Shown: piece by piece, positions 34,627 to 40,300 of the stretch
Position numbering within the stretch: position 1 is the first letter of the stretch
Layout of the letters: each line of letters starts with the position of its first letter
Assembly (NCBI GenBank): GCA_025618425.1
Contig: CM046842.1
Span: 36,454,951 to 36,518,950 of the forward strand
DNA: 64,000 nucleotides
DNA from: Heliocidaris tuberculata
Taxonomy: Eukaryota > Echinodermata > Echinoidea > Camarodonta > Echinometridae
Reading direction: 5' to 3'
Translations under genes and position numbers: made by a program
Notes under the pieces: generated by a model
Seen by the model: the letters and a program-made list of their open reading frames with translations, nothing else
Databases searched by the model: none
What the model was told of the DNA's origin: nothing

Positions 34627-36589
34627 GGCTGGGTGGCAACATAAACATGTGAAAAGATGACTGGGGTTCCAGCCCAAGAGACAGACAGACCAATCACGAG
34701 ACAATGTCGGTCTCATGGGCCTTCTAGCTACTTTTCAGAGGGTTGACTAGACGGAGGATTCACGAGACCAACCACCCACAAAACTCACATTTTCTATCTT
34801 TACTTATGTAATTTTTGTTTTCCCGGTCTCATTGGCTGTCGGTCTCGTGGCCGTCGGTCTGGTGGACCCCTTTTTACCTTCTTTTCTACATTTCCTTTTG
34901 TACTTTTGTACGTCTCGTGAACCGTTTGGAAATGTCGGTCTTGTGGGCTTTTGATCTATTTGGATAACACCGATGACTGGATCGACTCCCACAGGAAAGA
35001 AAATGACCCCTGGATGTGTTTTTTAATCACAAAGTTTTATATCAACACGTAGGTAATTTATTCAGCATTCCGAATTCGTTCATCACGTCATTTGTTTTTT
35101 GTTTTGCAAGAGAGACACAAATAGTACAATGTCGCTGATGTGTGTTTTCGGACAGTTTCACAAAGACATTATCTATCCATGGAGATGTCTGAATTAAATA
35201 TAATTGGCTTAATTCTGCGGTAAATATATATGCATATTTGTAACCGTTTATTGGTAATAAAATGAATATTCATAAATCGATCACCCCTGATTGCTGTCAT
35301 ACCACATAAAGGAAATAAAAGAAAGTGAGCAGATCTTCGCATTTATTTTTTCAATTCTGATGAAGGATTGAGGGTAATCATGTGTGCCACAGCGTGTGCG
35401 TGAAACCGTTGAATAGCAAAAGAGTGGTACGTTCTTGGGTTTCGGGGGTTGTGGCTGATTCTCAAATTGGCAACACTGTCTTCAATCAACAAAAGCGACC
35501 TTTTTCCCTCTTTATCATCTTCATTTTTGATTGACCTTTGAAAGATCGGTCGATTTTTATTTTTAATGAAAAAAGGATTATTTTTTTGCGCGTTAAATTT
35601 AAAGTATTAATGTATACAAAAAAGGGTCAATCTTTGTTCCCGTATCAATTATTTTCTGTATCCTGCATGATTATTCAACTAAATGATATGATATCATAAA
35701 AGTATATTCACAATGGCAGGCTAAAATTGTATTTCTAATTTTTATTTGATTTATTGATTCCTTAGATAATTTGTACTAAGTATATTTATTGTAAATGTAT
35801 ATTTTGTAAATCGTGATTGCTGTACATGTATTTTTTAAAATTATACAACTCTCACAATTTAGCCATCCGGCTGCGATGACATATTCAAATAAATCCTGAA
35901 TTGAATTATTGGGATTCCATCTTAAGTATAATTATAGAATGTACCAATCACCTCAACAAGAAAAAAAATGTGCATAGCTAGAACGTATAACGTCAGCCTC
36001 AAAGAAGCTTTACCCGGCATTCTATGGGTTAACTGTTTGGAAATATGAAGGAAATAAAGAATAACATATACGTGCGGAACCCAAGTCGGAGTTGGGTTAT
36101 GTGTGCGCCCTATTCTATGAGAGAGCGTACGGGTGCATCTACTCATCTACTCGATCACTGGTCGCAATTTTTGTTAATTTTGAATAAGGAATATTTGAAG
36201 CTCATATTTTTATACTAGGCATATGCTGACAGTTTGACATGGAATCACCAATGTACAAAGCAAAATGTATTGTGATGCTTGGTAGCCTTTGAGTGCATTG
36301 AGTTCTAGCAGTGTAGGCCTACTTACTGTTTGAGGAGATATACATTGACCTGGGAGTTATGGCTATCGATGAACCATTAGTCAGCGTTACCGAGCTACGC
36401 CTCGTGATGTTCGCGGATGGAGCTGTCGATAGGTCGTATTCGTAAAGTTCGGCCTTTCGAGGGTCATAGCCCGACCAAACGAGTTTTTTGCCATACTTAT
36501 TGAGTTGTTGTTCAAATCGAAGTCCACTAAAGATTGAGACATTCTTGTTTCCACTCCCGTTGATGTTGACAGCGCCTAATGTATTATTT
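8909..36589 (-). CDS. HYR-ZP domain transmembrane protein gene, 3' part (7 exons)
   Basis: Joining the seven exons in descending order (36589-36327, 33957-33691, 19033-18858, 15015-14615, 13381-13279, 9654-9438, 9066-8909) gives 1585 coding bases with every intron phase matching (527 residues plus stop, N-terminus missing). Domain order: YWTD/beta-propeller-like region, HYR domain, complete ZP domain, arginine-rich cleavage-like site (SRKGRS), serine/threonine-rich linker, one transmembrane helix, about 22-residue cytoplasmic tail. ZP domains polymerise extracellular proteins into matrices and HYR is an Ig-like adhesion module, so an adhesive or apical-matrix cell-surface role is inferred. 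Introns range from about 370 bp to 14.7 kb and are packed with transposons. No upstream exon was found left of gene 2. It may lie in the N gap (43336-43835). Confidence 0.85.
9438..9654 (-). CDS. HYR-ZP gene exon: end of ZP-C and juxtamembrane linker
   Basis: Bounded by tgttcatag (acceptor) and gtaagtg (donor, 9437-9432). The exon begins VYVHCSVVVCGADKAQ, the hallmark ZP-C strand with its two cysteines, and a third cysteine follows in NLDCSH. Then comes a Pro/Ala/Thr linker and a basic SRKGRSLEG site resembling the processing site of ZP proteins, ending near FRRSLSDMEAR. It ends with one extra base (phase 1). The plus-strand open frame here is an antisense shadow. Confidence 0.92.
9852..10330 (-). 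repeat. Dispersed ~480-bp repeat, inverted partner at 60493-60985
   Basis: The segment from cagtctcggtagcaaaaaca to gcttcccaaaactat matches the reverse complement of 60493-60985 along its whole length with scattered differences, for example gaaacgcttggtaacggctt here against aagccgttaccaagcgtttc there. No coding content is apparent. A hAT-like element was inserted just beyond its right end (10339). Confidence 0.85.
10339..10951. mobile_element. Non-autonomous hAT-like element with 8-bp target duplication
   Basis: The ends are caagggcgtcaacag and ctgtttacgcccttg (inverted with one mismatch), flanked on both sides by the identical 8-mer tctacctt (10331-10338 and 10952-10959). TIRs starting CA and 8-bp duplications are typical of hAT transposons. 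The interior has a long G run (10374-10393), a palindrome around agcttaccgtaaggctaagct (10511-10531) and an inner inverted repeat tcccccccacttttaaaagtggggggga near 10888. No transposase is present. Confidence 0.85.
11073..11260 (+). mobile_element. tRNA-derived SINE
   Basis: The head has a polymerase III A-box-like tggtgtagtggttga and a B-box-like aaggttcgaaaa at the normal spacing, with an anticodon-arm-like cttgactctcagtcaaa between them. The body follows with aatgtaaatgggtacccg and a stretch ending ccaccacc, then a (TTA)n tail at about 11262-11320. Its body motif recurs in inverse orientation at 31690-31850 and 34195-34250. The B box lacks the terminal CC, so it is a SINE, not a working tRNA gene. 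Confidence 0.7.
11640..12330 (+). repeat. Degenerate ~150-bp tandem repeat (about four units)
   Basis: Units share tgacctttgatctttgacct, a variant of aaaatctaatcagatcgtct, atggtgatacacac and aagtttgaagttaatgg followed by ttcttgagttatc. The last unit runs into acggacggacaacccg and a cggcatcaccttcggtagg end that also appears near 1470. Units differ considerably from one another, so the array is old. No open frame runs through it. Confidence 0.75.
12431..12780. repeat. Fold-back array of a ggttcgtaattccgaa motif
   Basis: After a G run (12446-12469), the motif ggttcgtaattccgaa and variants occur several times in forward orientation (about 12487-12650). It is then repeated as its inverse (ttcggaattatgaaccct at about 12674, ccttcggaattacgaacctt near 12749). 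The block can therefore form one long imperfect hairpin made of short palindromic modules. No coding content. Confidence 0.8.
13030..13115 (+). repeat. Short telomere-like (TTAGGG-variant) stretch
   Basis: The bases 13041-13115 contain agggttagggtgagggtt and then tttaggtttaggcttagggttagg. This is a degenerate interstitial repeat inside an intron. It is too short and impure to suggest a true telomere or a fusion point. Confidence 0.6.
13279..13381 (-). CDS. HYR-ZP gene exon: ZP-C middle segment
   Basis: This 103-bp exon runs from acceptor gatttacag to donor gtaaac. Its first base completes a Ser codon from the previous exon. It encodes CPVASDSVLTDFNLD, then GFSFDAFAFIGDFTQ and joins in phase 0 to VYVHC of the next exon. 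The order of cysteine-proline, aromatic FxFxAFxF strand and (V)YVHC is the diagnostic core of a ZP-C module. It is too short for naive ORF detection and was found by searching for the missing ZP block between its neighbours. Confidence 0.9.
14114..14614 (-). other. Intron sequence without recognised features
   Basis: It lies between the ZP exon donor (14614) and the next exon downstream. It is AT-rich with a small (TTA)n at 14566-14582 that the exon's frame reads into; that readthrough is not coding. Nothing else was recognised here or in 13382-14113, apart from an (AAATC)n stretch at 13386-13405. Confidence 0.5.
14615..15015 (-). CDS. HYR-ZP gene exon: ZP-N end to ZP-C start
   Basis: This is the largest ZP exon (401 bp), with acceptor attattacag and donor gttggt. 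It begins EDNKTVTFSNVITYD and includes REYHMQVRVECC (fourth ZP-N cysteine). The FRPQLGEVSF and FNLQMIRYTADDF blocks follow, then LGERLYFAVRLE and the ZP-C signature KRCWATTTEDPDATPAYHLI. It ends with two bases of a Ser codon. A Y-x-V/AV strand followed by CWAT-x-DP is near-invariant in ZP domains. The donor is less than ideal but is fixed by phase and by the domain order. Confidence 0.93.
16015..16460. repeat. Cluster of repeated ttaacgaaaccacg / cttgtggtttcgaaac modules
   Basis: The short module cgaaaccacgac/gaaactacaag occurs repeatedly, in both orientations, between actttaagttaacgaaacca (16030) and gaaacttaaaagtttagctc (16420). Another copy lies at 15063-15085 (cttgtggtttcgaaacttta). It looks like a decayed fold-back element made of short repeated units. 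The open frames crossing it show no protein motif. Confidence 0.5.
16935..17522. mobile_element. MITE with ~145-bp terminal inverted repeats, itself interrupted
   Basis: The left arm starts atacaattgtagtttaagct and continues through gtggactttctcaagccaag. The right arm (about 17385-17522) is its inverse, ending caattgtat. The left arm is split by a second element at 17041-17267. After the insertion it continues with ttgctgtctgctgtcttgcg, matching cgcaagacagcagacagcaa in the right arm. No transposase. Confidence 0.85.
17041..17267. mobile_element. Small MITE inserted in the arm of another MITE
   Basis: Ends are agaccgcttctgtaatgtat and atacattaccgaagcggtct (inverted, one-base difference). It is flanked by AT on both sides (17039-17040, 17268-17269). 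The uninterrupted right arm of the host element has a single AT at that point (ctaattgctg inverse), so the empty site is visible within the same locus and the insertion borders are exact. Confidence 0.85.
18858..19033 (-). CDS. HYR-ZP gene exon: start of ZP-N
   Basis: Acceptor ttttaactctag, donor gtaagg. The exon encodes VTVECSSSSMNVKLNGDLG, a segment with VHFQDRSCTG, and then IILFTYYTECETEMT. This gives the first three conserved ZP-N cysteines in the expected order (VEC, RSC, TEC) with the usual alternating hydrophobic strands. It joins in phase 0 to EDNKTVTFSN of the next exon. Upstream it joins in phase 1 to the end of the HYR domain, so the ZP domain follows the HYR directly with almost no linker. 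Confidence 0.92.
19690..20430 (+). repeat. Dispersed repeat, copy 1 (inverse partner 26695-28790)
   Basis: The sequence from tctctatg-inverse catagagatcctataatagac (19706) to aaagattatgtccaaagt (about 20405) matches, in reverse complement, the pieces of 26695-28790 left after removing two nested elements there. Shared landmarks include cttaatccgggcaaaaac, ctgtactattttcctcgg and ccatttttcacacgaagatg. This copy is interrupted by a different hAT-like element (20027-20278). Confidence 0.85.
20027..20278. mobile_element. hAT-like MITE with 8-bp target duplication gtattatt
   Basis: Begins caggggcggcgctacagg and ends cgcgccgcccctg, flanked by exact gtattatt repeats (20019-20026 and 20279-20286). 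The interior is a G/C run, an A/G-rich tract and short filler without a transposase. It is 252 bp. The corresponding place in copy 2 (near 26838-26850, aatggcaataaacagcgc inverse) lacks it. Confidence 0.9.
20810..21660. repeat. GA-rich microsatellite region with long G runs
   Basis: (GA)n, (GACA)n and A/G-rich tracts alternate with G runs of 11-14 bases (20825-20836, 21058-21073, 21177-21187). Long open frames on the minus strand here (188 and 61 codons) consist of Ser/Leu/Pro repeats caused by the low-complexity bases and are not genes. Confidence 0.85.
23410..24715 (+). repeat. Tandem array of a ~224-bp unit, about six copies
   Basis: The landmark gaacccatcccattcc begins units at about 23410, 23621, 23845, 24069, 24293 and 24518, with spacings of 211, 224, 224, 224 and 225. 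Each unit carries a cgagttttgcgagttt stutter, cttccgccacctgagggcg, a run of C before tttttaaactttctcc and ttacgaatctgacatggatt. The last unit ends at tgacatggattttgac (about 24713). Minus-strand frames through the units (KIHVRFVNFS repeated) reflect the repeat and not a protein. Divergence between units is only a few percent. Confidence 0.92.
25155..25241 (+). CDS. Short acidic open frame, possible relic first exon of a transposase
   Basis: ATG at 25155 opens MADPESIPLDLEFEAAEQ and continues with a Ser/Glu/Asp-rich stretch to a TGA at 25239-25241. The segment reads like the N-terminal coding exon of a nuclear protein or transposase, and is followed by unrelated sequence. The surroundings (taaagccccaatcggaag near 24954, and tcggaaagggggtttaat near 26112) look like weak inverted ends. 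That would fit an internally deleted DNA transposon keeping its first exon. The function is unknown. Confidence 0.3.
   Translation: MADPESIPLDLEFEAAEQESGSSEDDEK
26170..26425 (+). mobile_element. LINE 3' end with (AAATC)n tail
   Basis: A 3'-UTR-like segment with a hairpin (ggattgtcacgcc ... gtgtgacaatcc, 26218-26257) leads into gataaataaataaatc and then an (AAATC)n run ending near 26418. CR1/L2-type non-LTR elements commonly end in short tandem repeats of this kind. No coding part of the element is present. The same tail motif occurs alone at 13386-13405. Confidence 0.55.
26960..27889. mobile_element. Tc1/mariner-like element with ~125-bp inverted ends and TA duplication
   Basis: Begins cagtgcgtcccagaaaaaac and ends gttttttctgggacgcactg, flanked by TA on each side (26958-26959, 27890-27891). 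The arms extend about 125 bp, including catagagcacatagtg-type and ttttccataaactag sequence with few mismatches. The 680-bp interior has no recognisable transposase or DDE motif, so this is a non-autonomous copy or a badly decayed one. The TA duplication and end sequence fit the mariner/Tc1 superfamily. Confidence 0.85.
28028..28718. mobile_element. hAT-like MITE with 8-bp duplication agcagcaa and internal tandem repeats
   Basis: Left end caggcgcgtagccagg, right end cctggctacgcggtta, flanked by identical agcagcaa (28020-28027 and 28719-28726). The interior is dominated by three units of a 189-bp repeat. No transposase seen. The open frames in it follow from GC-rich repeat sequence. Confidence 0.88.
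28110..28640 (+). repeat. 189-bp tandem repeat, three copies, with a ttcgcgcttcgcgcg palindrome
   Basis: The landmark tttcgcgcttcgcgcg occurs at 28183, 28372 and 28561, an exact 189-bp period. Each unit also has ggtgctac(gagccgtt), tttctctcaaaatttgc and an aaactccctc(c)-type stretch before cacccac. The third copy carries an expanded G run (28571-28599). The array sits inside the hAT-like element 28028-28718. Confidence 0.88.
28812..30660 (+). pseudogene. Decayed Crypton-type tyrosine recombinase (DUF3504-like)
   Basis: The first ATG (28812) starts MAVSSSSTKPKRFASFDEEE. Reading then shifts frame to NILKEYFFGKNIDIDLE (28937 on), LSLNALKTGINRHLKS and KANVAFKAALVELKQLGKG. The recombinase core follows: FCHKGRENLRNL with the first Arg near 29340, TNHCVRTTSIRIHDKEGF (His-x-x-Arg near 29722) and VSDHNNQLSLASYTC (His, nucleophile Tyr near 29820). 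This R-HxxR-H-Y order is that of Crypton transposases and their domesticated KCTD1/ZMYM/QRICH1 relatives. Stops after IIDIA and ISAGLIS-like positions, frameshifts and a hAT insertion at 30201 disable it. The end near 30658 (FAENCTVTII in another frame) resembles family C-termini. Confidence 0.8.
30201..30528. mobile_element. hAT-like MITE inserted in the Crypton ORF
   Basis: Ends catgggcgcaaatccagg and tggatttgcgccactg are inverted with two mismatches. Flanking 8-mers caaacagg and cgaactgg agree at six of eight positions, fitting an aged target duplication. The interior repeats gagaattttggagg-aaactagaccccaaa twice, with a T run (30350-30372) and a G run (30436-30456). There is no transposase. 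Confidence 0.75.
30661..31071. other. Non-coding sequence after the Crypton
   Basis: AT-rich with many TTTT runs and an 80-codon open frame (30668-30910) of Phe/Leu-rich composition and no recognisable motif. It may be the Crypton 3' flank. No terminal repeat was found, as expected for Cryptons, which lack them. Confidence 0.4.
31072..31222. repeat. Palindromic MITE, same family as 6170-6345
   Basis: Ends taataatagcaatattgact and agtcaatattgctttattat are near-perfect inverses. Inner arms gggcgatataaatttagt and taaatttatatcaccc also pair. It is 150 bp with no coding potential. Confidence 0.8.
31690..31855 (-). mobile_element. tRNA-derived SINE, minus orientation
   Basis: On the minus strand the head has ttgtagtcccgtggataagt and a B-box-like gggtttgaatccc, then a body with ggcaagtatctacatttgcc-type sequence and gtgtaataagtaggtacc. 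The body overlaps in sequence with the fragment at 34195-34250 and with the SINE at 11073. The plus- and minus-strand open frames over it are not genes. Confidence 0.65.
32728..33011. repeat. Fold-back element with ~75-bp arms
   Basis: The left arm (gcattgttattgtcaaca, cctttgtttggaggatgg, aataatgttgaggtgg) is repeated inverted on the right (ccacctcaacatcattcaga, tatcctccaaacaaatga, ttgttgacaataaaaatgc). The loop is AT-rich. The two short open frames near it (32640-32843) are part of the arm. Confidence 0.8.
33691..33957 (-). CDS. HYR-ZP gene exon: HYR domain
   Basis: Acceptor cgccag before 33957, donor gtcgtg after 33691. The exon encodes PPDDFPSIRNCPRDITL, GVVASWNEPTLSF, a cysteine, LFPTGEVIQLSYEAVDG, RGNPAPQIAPCNFTVTVQ. 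Conserved HYR features are all present: P-x-I-x-x-CP-x-DI at the start, W-x-EP, FP-x-G-x-x-x-x-x-Y-x-A-x-D-x-x-GN, and C-x-F-x-V-x-V at the end. HYR is an immunoglobulin-like adhesion fold found in hyalin and other extracellular proteins. The first two bases complete a Thr codon and the last base starts a Val codon shared with the ZP exon. The donor is weaker than usual. Confidence 0.93.
34195..34250 (-). repeat. SINE body fragment
   Basis: ggtacccatttactacacct and gagattggcaaatgcag match the inverse of the body of the SINE at 11073 and the plus-strand sequence at 31705-31745. There is no tRNA-like head, so it is a fragment. Confidence 0.55.
34250..34408. repeat. MITE with ~20-bp inverted ends
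   Basis: Left end aaggaaacctcaccccaaaga, right end tttcttggggtaaggttt inverted with small indels. The interior contains cctcactcaaacactttgga. No coding content. Confidence 0.65.
35750..35908 (+). mobile_element. LINE 3' end fragment (gaattgaatt tail)
   Basis: The segment ends agccatccggctgcgatgac, atattcaaataaatcctgaattgaatt. This is the typical 3' end of a non-LTR element with an AATTG-type tail and AATAAA-like signal. No ORF remains. Confidence 0.5.
36327..36589 (-). CDS. HYR-ZP gene exon: YWTD/beta-propeller-like segment
   Basis: Acceptor tttacatctttag, donor gtaagt. The 263-bp exon encodes NNTLGAVNINGSGNKNVSIF, then GLRFEQQLNKYGKKLVWSGY, DPRKAELYEYDLSTAP, and a Ser/Thr-rich end. The pattern (L)-G-x-V-N-I-N-G-S-G followed 25-30 residues later by K-K-L-V-W-S-G-Y-D-x-x-x-A-x-L-Y-x-Y-D-L resembles LDL-receptor class B (YWTD) repeats, but motif residues are imperfect. 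It joins the HYR exon in phase 1 (Thr codon). Its 5' phase requires two bases from an upstream exon that was not found. That it belongs to this gene is well supported by splice phase; the domain identity is tentative. Confidence 0.7.
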
Positions 36590-37039
36590 CTAAAGATGTA
36601 AAATAACCAAGCTGTTTTAAGAGAGAAAAAGATATTGGAGATGATTAGAGATCGTAAATAATTTTCTTTATCCTTTGTTGGGTTTCATTACTAACCTTAA
36701 AAGATTACTTCCTTAATTATATTATGCATTTATAAACTCAAAATAAAATTTCCAATTGGCCTACATAACGTCTCATACCACTGTAGATATTTTAACAGAG
36801 TGAACCGTTTGAAAAGCAGTATAATACGGGGCCCGGGAGCCGATATGCGTGAAAAAAAATTATACTAAGTCGTTACCACCTTTGATTGAATGTTGACAAA
36901 CAGATTTAACAGAAAACATGTATCAAAGTGGAAGCTCGACTCCGCTTCTCGAGCCTGGCGCCACGTATGCAGGCGCCACGAAATCACTGGTCGGAGACAC
37001 GGCCAACATGGGCATGAATGATAGGGTGATTAAACCCTT
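36590..37039. other. Non-coding sequence left of the DIRS element
   Basis: No exon was recognised. It contains a small palindromic stretch at 36950-36985 (gcctggcgccacgtatgc, gcaggcgccacg). It is either the next upstream intron of the HYR-ZP gene or its 5' flank. Confidence 0.5.
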
Positions 37040-37204
37040 ATCTACTATCAGTACATCCGACCACCTATCTGTTACAGTATGCTATTATATCCTATAATTG
37101 CCCATAACCGAACATAAAATTATTTCACAAATAGCCTACCATACACCGCCTCCGTCCCCCGGGTTGCCGTATGAAACCCGTCACCCGCCATGACACTTCC
37201 TCCT
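37040..37204 (+). repeat. DIRS left inverted terminal repeat
   Basis: Starts atctactatcagtacatccg, passes gaccacctatctgttacagt and aattatttcacaaatagcct, and ends at catgacacttcctcc. Its inverse is found at 42204-42370 with only a few differences. Confidence 0.92.
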
Positions 37205-37951
37205 TCCTGTTCGCACCCATACGAACAAGACGTTTTTCGTGATTGCTCCTAAATCCGTCGCCATCCGACGCAGATTACCAACAATCAGGCCAGTTCTTTC
37301 CATTTTCTATTCTTTTGATTGTTGTTTTAGGCTAGCAATTCGTTTTAGATACTTTGTATCGGCGGAAAAGGGGAAAATCAGGCTTTTGTTTCGGCTTTGT
37401 GCCGACTTCGTTTGAGTTGCGTTGCTTCACACACACTGTGTGTGGTATGCACCGCGGCTTCGGAGCGTGGCTTGTGCTGGCTCGATTCTCCCCTGTTCTG
37501 CTTTGCCTACCATTGTACGGCCTTCTGGTCGTTTTTGTTTAGATTTTTTCCTCCTCTCGTTGGACATTTAGTAGTCCGGGAGTTAGTTTTTTAGTGTTTT
37601 CCACCGTTTGGTTGAAATTGGAAACATTGAGAAAAATTTTTTGTATGGCAGGCCAAATGCCGCCAGATTTGATCTTTCGCCTATGGCAAGCCGCCCTGTC
37701 CAAAATGCACATCATTTATGTAGACATGGGTTTCTGGGCTGTTTTGGTACATGTTTTAATTTCATGTTCTTTCCTAGGCGTTTGTAGCGCTCTGCCGTCA
37801 ATGTAGATCTATCTTGTTGGCACAGCGCTCTTTAATTCCCGCCCCTTGTCTTGTACACAAATTTCTTTTTTGTTTACAGTTGACTTGGTAATACATATTT
37901 TTTCTTTATATATATGTTCTGTGTCTAACTGAGTCCTTTCCCCTTACAGGT

Positions 37952-39230
37952 ATGACTCTTAGATGTCAGGTCTGCCGCCGGGGATTGCCGGACTGGGACG
38001 TGCACGCGTGTTGTCCACTGCACAGGCAATCCACCCGTCCCGATCCCTGTGCGGTATGCTCCGTTTGGTCTGAGCCTACTTGGGCTCAGCTAGAGGCTTG
38101 GCTAACTTCCCACCCCCCGATCCAGAGGGCTCCTAAAGCCTTGGTCCCTTCCGCGGCCGCCAGGCCGCCGGATTTAGGGCTTCCCGCCCGGGATCCCCCT
38201 GTAGAGGAAGAGCCTTTACCGCGGAGGGTAGAGGGTCCGGCCCAGCCGACCCTCCCCTTGAGCTCCTCGCCTTTCTTTGGCAGCGAGTCGGAGGAGGAGG
38301 AGTGCAGGCCATAGCGCCATGACCGGAGCTCTACCACCCGCTCTCCCCCCGGTCCTATCCAACTGACCCAGTGACTGACCCATAGTGCCGCCAGCGGAGG
38401 TTCCCCTCCCGCTACCGACGCCTACCCCGCCCATGCCTCTCCTCTCTGAGCTGTATGAGTCTCCTACAGCGACCGAGTCCGAACCCTCTACTTCTGGGTG
38501 GGATTCGATGTCGGCCTCCTCAGCGGCGCCGTCCCTTGCAGGGACTGAAGCCCCGCCTGGGTTGAGGCATCTCAGTGAGGAGGCGGAGGCCTTACTTCTT
38601 CGATACCTCGAAGAATTCTATACGGTTGGCCGGGACCTCGAGCCCGAGACCCTATCCCCGGAGCTCCTAGCTCTCGGGGATTATGTAGGCAGGGCCAATC
38701 CTCCGCCGTCGCGCCTTTCTTGAAGAGGATATGCGGTGGACGCACTTGTCGGTCCTAGCAAGGTCCTCGATGCGTCTAGCGGCTTATGCCGGGGCGTTAA
38801 CGAACCTGGCTGTACAGGCGGATGACCTCCGGGTCTCCCCCGAGGACCGCCAGCTCTTGGACTCGCTCCTCATGTCCATCTCGGAGCATCTATGGAAGCA
38901 GTCCACGCGTACCGCACTCTTCACTACTCGCCGACGCCGGGACCTGGCCCTCGAGGCCCTCGGGTTCCCGGTGAGGCAAAGGACGCAGCTCACGAGTGGG
39001 ATGCCATTCGCAGGTCAGCAGGTCAGCTGATATCAGTACAGGCTCGACCTAACCGTCCCCGGGGATCGCCCCGCCGGCCACAGGCGTCGGCCCCCCAGCG
39101 TGTGACGGTGACTATGCCTCCCCCACAGACGACCCGCCGGGCCACAAACCGGGGGCGCCGTAACCGCAGGGGTAGAGGCAAGCAGCGGGGGTCTACCCGC
39201 CCGGCCGACAAGGGCCGCGGCGGCTTTTGA
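37952..39230 (+). pseudogene. DIRS ORF1, gag-like, frameshifted
   Basis: The first ATG (37952) begins MTLRCQVCRRGLPDWDVHAC, a cysteine/histidine-rich N-terminus with two CxxC pairs (CQVC and CAVC) that may be a zinc-binding module. Acidic Pro/Glu-rich sequence follows and the frame ends at 38312-38314 (EEEECRP stop). Downstream the protein continues in other frames: LSELYESPTATESEPS (38430 on), then LARSSMRLAAYAGALTNLAV and LEALGFPVRQRTQLTSG (38731-39030), and a basic Arg/Gly-rich end (38892-39230 frame). At least three frame changes are needed, so it cannot give one protein. DIRS ORF1 encodes the particle protein; here that is inferred from position and order. Confidence 0.65.
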
Positions 39231-39234
39231 CTCC

Positions 39235-40300
39235 TTGCCCCGAGCGCTTCAGGGCCCCCCCTCCGGGGTGGGCGGCCGCCTTCAGGCCTTCCAGCTGGCC
39301 TGGGCGGCCATAACGGACGACGCCTTCGTTCTCTCCGTTGTCGGCGGTGGCTTCTCCGTCGAGTTAGCCACCCCCCTGCCCGGAGGCGTCGTCCGTCTTC
39401 CATCCCCTCGCATGTCTCCGCTTATGCGTCGAGCCATGGCGGCCGAGATCGCCGCCTTGCTTGCGAAGGGGGCGGTGGAAAGGACCCGCGATCATCCGCG
39501 GTTATGCCTCTCCCCCATATTCCTTGTCCCCAAGCGCTCGGGGAAGTTCCGCTTGATTCTAAATCTCAAGAGAATCAACCGACACATCAATACGGAGCAT
39601 CACGTCCCCATCGCCCAGCCCCAGAGATTGCTGGGCTTCGCATTCGCGTTCGGGGGAAACGTGTACCGCTTCCGCGCCCTACCCTTCGGCCTGAAGCCCG
39701 CACCACGGCTATTCACCAGGCTTGTATCGTGCGTGGCGGCCTTCCTCCGGCAGCAAGGCCTGCGGGTCTTTTGCTACCTGGACGACTGGCTGCTGGTAGC
39801 CAGCTCCCAGGTCCTGCTCTCCCGCCAGTTGGCGTTTTTGTTGAGAACAGTGCAAGACCTGGGGTTCCTCGTAAACTGGGAGAAGTCGGAGCTCGTGCCC
39901 ACGCAGTGCCCGACCTTCCTGGGTGCGGTGATCGATATCCCCCGGCAACTGGCACGTCCCAGCCCGGACTGCCGGCTGCACATGCGCCCGCTACAGATCC
40001 ATCTTCTCAGGCACTACCGCCCGTCACGGGACCCCCTGACGAGGCCTGTGCCGCTACCTCCGGCCGCCCGCCTTCTCCTCTGGCGGTGGGGCCGCCCGGA
40101 GTTTCTGATCAGGGGCAACCCCCTGCAGCCCCCGCAGCCCTCCATCACAGTGACCACCGATGCATCCCACATGGGATGGGGCGGACACTGTCAGGGCCTG
40201 CATGCATATGGGGACTGGTGCCTCTCGGCCACCCTCCCACATATCAATGTGCTGGAGTTTCAGGCTGTTGCCTTGTCACTCCTCACTTTCTGCCGCTGAT
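39235..40300 (+). pseudogene. DIRS reverse transcriptase with motif A deleted
   Basis: One open frame of 354 codons. RT landmarks: LSPIFLVPKRSGKFRLILNL followed by KRINRHINTEH, then HVPIAQP, RFRALPFGLKPAPRLFTRLV, LRVFCYLDDWLLVAS (catalytic DD), VNWEKSELVPTQ and FLGAVIDI. The region that should lie between NRHINTEH and HVPIAQP, holding the motif A aspartate (D-x-K-D-A-Y type), is absent; about 25-35 residues are missing without breaking the frame. RNase H begins at TVTTDASHMGWGGH (near 40150) with VLEFQAVAL, and the frame ends in a TGA at 40297. The element therefore lacks an essential catalytic residue though most of the frame is intact. Confidence 0.9.

Larger units (their letters stand above)
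33958..36326 (-). other. Intron of HYR-ZP gene
   Basis: A 2.4-kb intron with a GAT/AAT microsatellite (33980-34040), a SINE fragment (34195-34250), a MITE (34250-34408), a (GA)n tract (34592-34625) and a LINE 3' end (35750-35908). No further exon was recognised. Confidence 0.65.
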
